A stretch of 64,000 bases of DNA, from contig CP137319.1 of assembly GCA_033182465.1 (NCBI GenBank), forward strand, positions 930,001 through 994,000, given 5' to 3'. The DNA is from Sanghuangporus weigelae. Its lineage: Eukaryota > Basidiomycota > Agaricomycetes > Hymenochaetales > Hymenochaetaceae. Both the position numbers and the translations under genes were made by a program. Below the pieces are notes generated by a model. It was not told the origin of the DNA and did not search any database. It saw only the letters and a list, made by a program, of their open reading frames with translations. Positions within the stretch are counted from its first letter, which is position 1. Each line of letters opens with the position of its first letter. This document shows positions 9,964 to 22,333 of this stretch, piece after piece.

Positions 9964-12900
9964 TGTTAGGGAGTAGGCCTAGGGTTACACCGATGCAATC
10001 CTTTTGCCTAAGCAGCGATGTGTTGTGCAGAGGTGATCTTATCTACCCACGTCTGGCTGTACCACGTGGTCCCTTACTAGCCTTCTTAGTCGCGGTCTGA
10101 GTTATGGATGCTTTCAGATACGAGGTGATAGTAAAGCAGATTGGGATTTCCAAGAGGCGTTGTAGCGCACTGGCTCCTCCTGTGCCAGTACACTCATACT
10201 ATGGCTCCCTCTTACTGCAGATACCATATCCCAGCACTGCCGACACCTGAGAGTGTGAGGGCACACTCCTATTGCACTCGGGACATCATTTGAGCACGTA
10301 TCCATTGATTCCAGCACACATACTGTACTGCGGCGCCCTCCTATGACCCAAATTGATCCGCCGATGGCTCCCCGACACTCAGACAGGTCCGCCGACAGCT
10401 CCTACCCAGCACCAGGCACTATAGGACACATCCCTCAGTGACTACGTGCCGCCGATCTTATGATTTACCATACGTACAGCTGTGCGGCGACTCTGGATGC
10501 CTCCGAGTCGGCCCCCCTTGGCGCCGATCAATGCGGCGGACACTCAGACATCCTCAGGTACCCTCGCCGACGCCTCCTACAGCTTACCAAGCAGTCCCCC
10601 ATTGTCTAGGGAGCTATATATTGTCATATGTGCTTACATGCCTCATTACGATGTATCTGCCACCAGTCCGGCAGTCCCCCACAGCACTGCCGCTCCGGCC
10701 ACTCATATTAGTCACTAGAGATCGCCCACACTCTGCATTGAGTGCCGCCGATGCATCGGACACCTCAGGGACATCGGCTGATGCGCCCTTTGTCTTATAT
10801 ACGCAATATCAGCCTCCGATCATCAGTTCCGATGTTTCCCGACTTCCCCCTGACGCGGCGGCCCCCATTAGACCATGTATGGAAGGTAGGCATGTAGTAC
10901 ATCGGCGTGCCAAGCCACCGACTCGCGCCGCCAAGCCCAACTCCGCCGGCGCCCGTGTTATTGCAGATACTCAATATTTCATGTGATTGGATGCCCCCCT
11001 CACGTTGCCGCTCTCAGATTTCACCTGGGCGCTCCGGCAGCGGCCCTTGGCGACCCAGATGACTCAGGAGATGTTGTCAGACAGTAGGATGTGTCGGCGA
11101 CAGCAGTAGAGTATATATAGAGCTTATACTAGCTTGTAGACAAAAGGATTCCAAGCCTAGCAAGGATTCCAAGAGCATGTACCAGACCGAGCACCAGAGT
11201 TCGAGATATCCCTCACTCTGAGTCTCCCCTCATGTACTGAGCCTCCCCCTTGACTATATACTATCCTTGACATCTCCTCTTGTTTGACTCCACATTCTAC
11301 TTGCCTTCGCCGCCTCCGGTACGCCTCTGCCGCTCTGACGTTCAGTGAGTGAGTAGGGCTCGGGACTTAACCCTGAGCCTCCTCCCCACACTTTATACCT
11401 GTCCGGCGCCCCTCTATTTGACATCGGCGACCCTTCGGCGACCCAGGCTTCTTATCAGACTCCCCTTCGGCGTCCTTTCCAGCCTTTCACTCCAGTTTAT
11501 CCCATCTATTCATCTTATACGGTCCTTTCTCTCCATCTATTGTGTTTATGCTACGTCGGCAGCCCCCTGTGATCCCCCCTCTCAAGCGGCGGTCCTGTTA
11601 TCCTATTCCCTTTATCCAGCGGCACCCCTAGACCCATCCATTACGTCTCCGACGGTTCCTGGCACCTGCCGGGTAGTAGGTCTTTGAGAGTCTGATAGCG
11701 TCGGCATCCCATTTTTGGAGGTCCCTTCATACATTCAGCACCCTTAGTAGGACGGACATCTGTAGCACCTTCAGATACAACACCGCCGACCGACAGCGTG
11801 ATAGTACAAAGCACACAGTAATAGCTCACTGTAGGGCAAGCTTTACACCAGTGTGTTAAGAGGATTGAAAGATGGGGAAATGAGGGCCTAATCCTACAGC
11901 TATTTATGCTCCCAGATATTCCATTTTCCATCCTATTTCTTACTCATCCTGTCTCCACTTTACTCCACTTTTCTCCACCATTACATCTGTTCCTTTGTCA
12001 TCCTGCTGCACTTCACTCCACTTTGCTCCAATCTTTATAAGGTCGTCTCCACTATGACAGCATTCTATAGAGTTGCTGACTGAGACAATAGGAGTGGTGT
12101 TCCGATGTGGAATGCTCCACTGTCAGTACTCCATAACGATGTCATTGCTATTACTGATTAGCATCCTTGCTCTTGGAGCGATGTAGGCTGCTCGGTATGT
12201 GATTTTTTGGAATTCATCTCGAGGTCCAGTGAGTGTAAGCATAACTCACACGTCAGTGTTAAGGTGTCGGGTCGGTGTAGAGTATGGTCCAAGGCATATC
12301 ATGAACTGCATAAGTTCTGCTGGCAGGTTCTGCTGGGTTCTGGTGACTAGCCATGCTTTGCCTTCATATCGTATGTCTCGAATGTAATGCCATATCCTTT
12401 GTTGTATAAGAAGTTGTAATTGCTTGGTCTCCAGGTTCGCATCTCTTGGTAAATAAAGGTTTACCTGTATCGTGGATGCTGGACATGGTGTGTGCGATTC
12501 CGGTCTATACTATCCAATCATTCTCCAGGTTATTAGGTTTGCAGTTCGAGGGGTTCGAGTTGTGATTATGAGTTCCTCTCATTTCTTGGGTACTACTGGG
12601 TTTAGTGGATTGGAATGCATTGTATCTTGAAGGTGTCGCTCAGTTTCAATGTGACAGTCATGTGTACCAACTGTTGATATGCATACTATGTAGTATACTT
12701 CATAAAGGACCATGTAAACTTATGCACAGACTTGACAGTGCTGAAATGCCAGTGAGGTCTCCATAAACCTTATCAGCCTTTAGCCTTTTAGCGTTTAGGC
12801 TTTAGTAGTTATGCTTCTGGACTTCTAAGAAGTTTGATTGCTTCTTTGATCGAGGTTGCTCTGATTGCTTGGTCGGTGGTGTTAGCTGTTAGTGGGATTA

Positions 12901-13075
12901 CGTATCCGCTTCAGTGCTTCTAGCGCTCGGGTGGTAACGGGTTACTATTGCCTAGGCTGCTCAATCGCTTGGGCCTGTGATAGCTGGCTTGGTTAATGGT
13001 CGCGTTTGGAAAGCTGATCGTGTAGATCTGTTGATTGCGTCGATCCTGATGCAAGATTTTGAGCGGATCCTTTCA
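9964..13075 (-). mobile_element. TG...CA repeat element, copy 3, inverted (with nested insertion)
   Basis: Reverse-complement copy of the 6752-9589 element: it starts TGTTAGGGAGTAGG and ends GAGCGGATCCTTTCA on the plus strand. Without the 1.64-kb insertion at 10161-11795 it is about 1.5 kb. Unlike copies 1 and 2 there is no matching target duplication (ATTGC on the left, AAACT on the right), so one flank was probably replaced by deletion or recombination after insertion. It abuts the broken 5' end of an oxidoreductase gene. The internal reading frame is present but broken. Confidence 0.68.
10161..11795 (+). mobile_element. GC-rich TG...CA LTR-like insertion, short copy
   Basis: Nearly identical sister of 2657-4417 (TGTAGCGCACTGG ... 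CCGACCGACA), inserted in the opposite relative orientation into repeat copy 3. It is again flanked by GCGT (10157-10160 and 11796-11799). It lacks one unit of the 183-bp tandem duplication and has a different stretch near 11347-11400. The TATA box recurs near 11110. The closeness of the two copies suggests recent activity of this family. Confidence 0.62.
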
Positions 13076-13254
13076 AAACTGTACCCCTTTGATTGAAATC
13101 TCTACTCTACTATTAAGTAAAGCTTGAGCCTATAGCTCGCTTCTTAAGTAGTACATCTCTAACCTTTGCTCTTATCTCCAATTATTATTATCAGAAGGAG
13201 GAAGTAGGGACTTGTTCCAGTACGCTTGGACTAACCACCTCATCTGAAAATACT

Positions 13255-14070
13255 GGTCCTAACAGAAACCTGGTGAACCAGAGTACCGCTGCATGGAACA
13301 GTCCATGGTGTTTGAAGATGAGACCCTGAAGGGAGAAGCAAAGGGTATGCTTCAGGTGCTTTGCGAATAGAGTGGTGTTTAGGATAAGGTTTGTGATGTT
13401 ACTGGTAAGAAGCTCATTGGTACTTGCAAAACTTGCAAGATGTCACAGAAGAAGAAGGCTGCTTTAGCAAGGATTGCTAAGGCTAAAGAAGCCAGCAATG
13501 AGGACGAAACAACGGAAAAGGATTTCCAAGATGCTGAGGAGCCGATCCAAGAGTCCGGTTCAGACTGGTGCTGTGCAAGCAAGGTTCTGTCATTGCAAGA
13601 TGACTTTCATTATGAGAAGCCGATGATCCAGAAGCTTATCAAAGAGAAGGGACATATTTGTTTGTTCCTGCCTAAGTTTCACTGCAAACTCAACTCAATC
13701 AAATTGTATTGGGGTTTCGGGAAATTCAGTAAGTCTTTGTTTTATTGCCATATTTGTTTACTTATGGTTTCATTTCTTTAAACCAGGATACCGAGATCTC
13801 AATGATGGCCAGTTTCCAACCGCTAAGGAGCTTGTCCCTTGGTGCCTGGACCAGTGCTCTACTCAAACTATATGTCGCTTCTTTTGGAAATGCTGGAGAT
13901 ACATGGATTTATACCAGTAAACTTTTTCTTATCCTTCTCATCAATCTATCTTATCAAACAAATACAGTAAAGGACTTAATTTTGCCGAAGCGGCATTTGC
14001 AGTGAAGACATACAAGTCCTATAAACACGTGTGCCTGCGAGGAGGTTCGGAAAGCCCTCCATCAGCTTAA
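13255..14070 (+). pseudogene. Decayed DDE-superfamily transposase, C-terminal part
   Basis: Fragments in one strand order match a DDE transposase family common in agaricomycetes: PEYRCMEQSMVFEDETLKG, then an acidic/lysine linker, CCASKVLSLQDDF, EKGHICLFLPKFHCKLNSIK (the family usually has FHCELNPIE, whose Glu is the last catalytic acid), then YRDLNDGQFPTAKELVPWC, CRFFWKCWRYMDLYQ and FAEAAFAVKTYKSYKHVCL. Two GT-AG introns fit (after GFGKF and after MDLYQ). The frame is open only from 13440 to 13781; upstream parts carry stops. The catalytic Glu position reads Lys (FHCKLN), so this copy would be inactive. The N-terminal half and clear terminal inverted repeats were not found. Confidence 0.6.
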
Positions 14071-14269
14071 TAAGTCAAAAGATCGACGCGCCGATTAGAA
14101 AATTCCCTTTTTTGGACGAATTATTAATACTTTTTGCCAAGATGTTTCAATTTTTGTCTCGAATTTTTTACCCCCCCTCACAATAAAATTTTGACCAAGT
14201 AGCAATATACTATTGGACTCTCTCTATCTTACAAGTGATTTCAGGACGATTTACGCATTTGTGGAGGAG

Positions 14270-15337
14270 TTACAGCCGTTTGCAAAAGTAATGAGAATCA
14301 CGTGATTTCACCACTGAGAGCCTCAAAACACAGATAAAATCATATCTCACCCAAATCTCAACGGTTTCACATCATCTAAGTTGCTAAATTCATCTTTTCG
14401 AAAGGGCTTTCGCTTAAAGAAAACTGTAGAGAAAATAGAGCGAAAAATGACCCTAAAATGGCGAAAATATCGGTTTTTGCCTCTTCCTTGCATGTGCAAT
14501 TTTTTCTGTGATCCCTGCTGGTCCAGCACCTCCCCAAAGCTATCCAGAATGATAATATGATTATAAAATGAATTTACAGACTGAGTTTGAGTTGAATTGT
14601 GTACCAGAATGTGCTGCTTTGAGGCATGCCTGAATCACTCAAAACTCATCATTTCCCCCTAGCCTCCCAGGCTCCAGGAAAAATTCTTACAGGCCAGATT
14701 CATGCATGTAAATTCATTTTGGATATAATAGACTAGGTTTGTGTACTAGCTAAGGCCTCAGCATCCACTGGTGAGCTGGGAAGATGCTGTCTAAAATGAT
14801 GCATACAACCAGAATCACTTGTTCAGCCCAGCTCACCAGTGGATGCTGAGGCCTTAGCTAGTACACAAACCTAGTCTATTATATCCAAAATGAATTTACA
14901 TGCATGAATCTGGCCTGTAAGAATTTTTCCTGGAGCCTGGGAGGCTAGGGGGAAATGATGAGTTTTGAGTGATTCAGGCATGCCTCAAAGCAGCACATTC
15001 TGGTACACAATTCAACTCAAACTCAGTCTGTAAATTCATTTTATAATCATATTATCATTCTGGATAGCTTTGGGGAGGTGCTGGACCAGCAGGGATCACA
15101 GAAAAAATTGCACATGCAAGGAAGAGGCAAAAACCGATATTTTCGCCATTTTAGGGTCATTTTTCGCTCTATTTTCTCTACAGTTTTCTTTAAGCGAAAG
15201 CCCTTTCGAAAAGATGAATTTAGCAACTTAGATGATGTGAAACCGTTGAGATTTGGGTGAGATATGATTTTATCTGTGTTTTGAGGCTCTCAGTGGTGAA
15301 ATCACGTGATTCTCATTACTTTTGCAAACGGCTGTAA
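14270..15337. mobile_element. Fold-back palindrome with 511-bp arms (MITE/fold-back element)
   Basis: The left arm (14270-14780) is the reverse complement of the right arm (14827-15337), with a 46-bp spacer. Arms have equal length and I saw no mismatch in the stretches compared. The ends read TTACAGCCGTTTGC and GCAAACGGCTGTAA, which fits a Tc1/mariner-like or fold-back element starting CAGCCG beside a TA target. A 60-codon frame in each arm is the same sequence read twice and needs no function. Such structure could come from a miniature element, a snap-back duplication or an assembly artefact. Confidence 0.75.
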
Positions 15338-15356
15338 GTTGGGAAATTGACGCGAC

Positions 15357-15878
15357 TTGAGTTGCCGCGTTAACGTGATACGCACCGTAGCTTCTGCAAC
15401 TGACTGGCTTGAGAAGTCTCTCCCAAACGAGCCTTCATGGACTGTTCCAGACACTGTCAAGCTAGCGGGCATCCTTGCAGCTCATGGAGTCGACTTGCTC
15501 GATGTTTCAAGTGCCGGACTGCATCCTGCGCAGCGCATCGTATTCGAAAACAGTGATATTGGACTTATCCCAGTTTTGAGCTATCAGGCGCCTCTTTCTG
15601 GAGCAGTCAGGAAGGTGAATGGCGTCGATACTCCGACCGGTCTCTTAGTTGGAGTGGTTGGCGAGATAAAAACGGGCCATGTCGCTGAAGAGACCCTCCA
15701 GCAAGGTCTGAGCGATGTCGCGTTTGTCGGCAGGCAGTTCTTGCGAGATCCCGCTGCGATATTGACTTTCGCAGAGCAGTTAGGAATAAAGACCAAGATC
15801 GCGCATCAATTCGCTTGGGGTCTAGGTTACGCATCAAGCGGACGCGGCCGTAGAGCAAGAGCTCTAGCAAAGAATTAG
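15357..15878 (+). pseudogene. 3' end of an old yellow enzyme-type NADH:flavin oxidoreductase gene
   Basis: About 170 residues of the C-terminal half of an FMN-dependent old yellow enzyme (YqjM-like): ATDWLEKSLPNEPSWTVPD, VKLAGILAAHGVDLLDVSS, LLVGVVGEIKTGHVAEE, then DVAFVGRQFLRDPAAILTF near the phosphate-binding end and a QFAWG tail. The stretch begins 20 bp after the palindrome and there is no N-terminal barrel or proper ATG exon before it. Its natural partner is the 5' piece at 9689-9963. The middle, roughly 150 residues, is absent from the 5.4 kb between them. The frame is still open, so the break may be recent, or the piece may come from a second related gene. Confidence 0.75.
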
Positions 15879-16280
15879 CATCGTAGACAGGCGGAACTAC
15901 GGTAACTCTGTAATTTAGAAGCATCGAGGAAATAGTATGCAATGTCTGATATGAGATGTTTCTTGTGTGATAGCCTGTGGACGAGAACAAGTGCATCGCA
16001 GGTCTAAATGACGCAATGGGCTGAACAAGAAAATAAATAATAGTATCATTAAAAGATAAGAGAAATGGGCAAACAGCGACGTTCGAGAGACAGGAATACT
16101 ACGAGGTCTTGAAATATTGTCGATGAGATTTATTCTGAGTCGCAGAAAGGCCATTATACTCGGAGTCGATACGCCACGTTCTCTCGTTTGTCATCATCTC
16201 TTAGTAATAATTGCCATAAAGGGGACATCCTTCGTCAGTCACGTCTGACCAGCGACGCGCGTCGCCCTTGACACTGACCC
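15879..16280. other. Spacer upstream of CDC48
   Basis: About 400 bp with no recognised gene. It marks the switch from the repeat block to gene-dense DNA and should contain the CDC48 promoter. Confidence 0.5.
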
Positions 16281-16287
16281 ATATAAA
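16281..16287 (+). promoter_or_regulatory. TATA-like box of CDC48
   Basis: ATATAAA lies 79 bp before the CDC48 start codon, followed by a pyrimidine-rich tract, a usual basidiomycete core promoter arrangement. Confidence 0.5.
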
Positions 16288-16365
16288 CCCGTGTTCGCCT
16301 TTTGACGCTCTCTGCAACCACTTTCATATCTTTACGCAACTCTAGACCACAGACAAAGAACTAAT

Positions 16366-19340
<2,975 letters not shown>

Positions 19341-19616
19341 TGAGTGCTTTGTCGTTTCGCTTCGTATAAAATGGCCCATAATGCTTCTATATTTATTATT
19401 GCGAATGTATAAGTCCATCAGCCAGCAATTTGAATCCGGGTAACCGCGGACTGGCCGAGGCGGCGTGTTTGCGTCATTCATTGTCGGATTCGGATGGTTA
19501 TAGACGTGAGCGAACCGCGAACCTTACTTACTCAGGCTCAACTCTGCACGCGTGCGCTCTCTTGCTTTGCTATAGCCTGCATGGACAAAGGCACGCAGCC
19601 CGTTGCGTATCTGTCC

Positions 19617-21693
19617 ATGGCAGAAACGGAATACACCCTCAAGCAGCGCCGAGGGACGGCTACAGCTACCGGCGCAGGTACAAGTAGTGCGACCTCGGGC
19701 ACGGGCACGTCCACATCCGTTCCGGAAGACCAGCACCCTAAAATCCATATCTCAAGTCAAGACTGCGATGACGATAAGACCATAAACAACGTCAACAAAA
19801 GATTGTACACCATCCCTTCTCAATCCAAATCCATATCTCTCTTGGGCACTGCAGCCAGCACAAGCGCGCTCTCCGCGTCCCTCTCGTCGTTCTCGAACCT
19901 GACGGTGTCGGGGAGTGTGCAACTGAAGGAGAGGTTGTCCCAGCTGAAGCAGAGTGCACATGAGCGGGCGGCAGGTGTTATCCCCAAGGTCGAGTGAGTG
20001 GTTATGAATGCCTTTTTGTTTGTTGACCTTGACTGCCCGTCCGCGTCGCAGCTTCGCTCCTGCTGCTGTTCCACGCGTCCGCCGCCTTCAAACGCTCGCA
20101 GTGTCCATCTATGAGCTGCTCATGCCCATCTGTCTCTTTGTCTTCTTCTTCGCCTGGTACGTGCCACTCCACACACTCATCTATTCGTGCCAAAATTTCG
20201 ATTTCGATACTGACGTTGATTCATTTGGTACATGTTGCGTGGCGGCTCAGTTCTTTCCCATCGCTATGGCCTGTAGCTGCGTTATACATGATTTGGGTTT
20301 ACTTTATTGACAAAAGTCCTGAACGTGGAGGACGCTCGAGTCAGTGGTTCCGGAGTATGCGGTTCTGGACGTATTTTGCGGAATATTATCCTACTTCGTG
20401 CGTAGTTCGTCCTTTGTCCTTAATTTCAATACTGACAATTGACATACTTTGTCATATAACAATAGAATAAGAAAGGTGAGCATCAACGTTATGCTGACTC
20501 GCAGGGGAAAAAAATGATGCTTATAATTCTCGCAGGAACAAGATTTACCTGCTGATAGAGCGTATGTGTTCGGGTATCACCCGCACGGTACGCGCCGTGT
20601 TGTGCTTCCATTACTCTTGTCGTTTACTAATGGACCCCTCAGGTATAATTGGAATGTATGCATCATCAAGTGCCTTCCCCTTTAGCCGCTGATGATGATC
20701 TCTCTCTGAAATAGGGGCGCCTTAGCGACCTTTGCGACCGAGAGCACGAGCTTTTCGGAAGCGTTTCCGGGAATCCGACCACACTTGTTAACACTGGCAT
20801 CGAACTTCCGGATGCCTCTGTATCGAGATATCTTGCTTGCACTTGGCGTGTGCAGTGTCTCCCGAAAATCGTGTGAGAATATACTAAGGCAGGGGCACGG
20901 GAGTGCGATTTGTATTGTCGTGGGTGGGGCTGCTGAGAGCTTGAGTGCGCATCCTGGGACGGCGGACTTGACACTCAGGAGGAGGTTGGTCTATTACTCT
21001 CTCTTCTATCTGAAAGGAAGCGAGTTACGGCTATTGAGTGGACGGGTACTGATGGATTGATTCTTACCGTAGATTGGGATTTATCAAACTGGCGATGCAG
21101 ACAGGCGCGGATTTAGTTCCGGTATTTTCCTTTGGGGAGAACGATGTACGGAGATTGTCATCTGGTATTTTCGAATTGAGGATTGAATTACTTTGTTTCA
21201 GATTTTTGACCAAATGCCGAATGAACGAGGGACACTACTTCATACTTTACAAAAACGATTCCAGCTGATGTTTGGGTTCACTCTGCCGCTATTTCACGGG
21301 CGGGGGATGCTAAACTGTAAGCGATTTTCAATCATGTTGAGGACCCGCGCTGAACGCCTACGTCTCAGATAACATTGGATTGATGCCATATCGACGGAGG
21401 ATCGTGGCTGTTAGTGAGTGGTGTTAAACACCGTGACTGTAGATCAGAGTTGCTGACGACGGACTTTGTGGCGTTAGTTGGACGGCCGATCAACGTGGTG
21501 AAGAACGAAAAGCCGACGCTTGAACAGTTGCACGGTGTTCAGAAGCTTTACATCGAGGAGCTCTACCGGTGAGTGAGAGCTGTTTGTCGGTAACTCGAGT
21601 TAAGACTGACGATTTGAAATGAATAGAATATGGGAGACATACAAGGACGTGTTTGCGACAAATAGAAAACGGGAGCTGAACATTATTGACTGA
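19617..21693 (+). CDS. DGA1: Diacylglycerol O-acyltransferase, DGAT2 family
   Basis: Makes triacylglycerol from diacylglycerol and acyl-CoA at the ER and lipid droplets. Seen: a low-complexity Ser/Thr N-terminus, hydrophobic segments (LLMPICLFVFFFA; LYMIWVYFIDKSPERGGR), then AYVFGYHPHG containing the catalytic HPHG, IIGMGALATF, IRPHLLTLASNF, the GGAAESLSAHPG stretch (family GGA.E...A.PG) and RRLGFIKLAMQTGADLVPV followed by FSFGEND. Many short introns split it. One exon is only 10 nt (AATAAGAAAG, near 20465), giving SIRK between EYYPTS and EQDLPAD. The start is uncertain: ATG 19617 (MAETEYTLK) has a good context, ATG 19581 and 19494 are also in frame. The end INVVKNEKPTLEQLH...RKRELNIID is typical. 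Confidence 0.9.
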
Positions 21694-22333
21694 GACAATT
21701 CGATACGTGCATTGCTTTGATGTACTATATACATATTACAAAGGACGTGTACATTCGTAGAGGTATCTTACGTTGCACTTTTAACGAACGGAGAGGAGAG
21801 GTTGACTTTGTGTTAGCGCCGGATTAGGGAATAGCGATTACGAAAGATGTACGTAAGGGACATAGGAGATATGCCGAGAGTGGCATTCGCTCTTACGCCC
21901 GAGGAAGATCAATTGCCGGATACCACCGTTCAACAGAAGTACTCGGAAGCAATGCATCCAATGCACCCCATGCTGCATGCACAAGACATCCCAGGAGTCC
22001 CAGGGCGTCCCGTGCTGCGCTGCGAGTATTTAGCTGCAAGATAGTAAAATTAAGAATTAAGAACGGAAGCTTAGAGGATAGCCACGTGCAAGAGATCGGA
22101 TCGGGTCCCCTGCTCTCGACTGGACTGATCGCTGTCAATTTATATTCATATTCGTATTCCAATCAACCTTCTTCTTTTCAATCCCTCCCATCTCTTCCTT
22201 TCGCACACTTACCTCTCCCTTCTCCCAGCATCTTCACTCATTCCCGCTGCCTTTGGATTCCGGTCCGACGTGATCCTTATCGTCTTGGCCTTTGCGCTCT
22301 GTTCAGCTTGGTGACGCACTCCTACGTGCTCTG
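21694..22333. other. Intergenic region DGAT2 to RXT3-like gene
   Basis: No gene recognised. A long pyrimidine-rich tract (about 22160-22245, CTTCTTCTTTTC-like) precedes the next start codon and is a likely core promoter for it. Confidence 0.45.

Noticed and set aside
14347-15260. Two identical 60-residue proteins on opposite strands
   Set aside because: They are the same palindrome arm read from both sides, not two genes.
1-15900. The repeat block as a new defence or mobile system with cargo
   Set aside because: No conserved cargo cassette, recombinase or operon-like set was seen; nested solo-LTR-like elements and gene relics explain nearly all of it.
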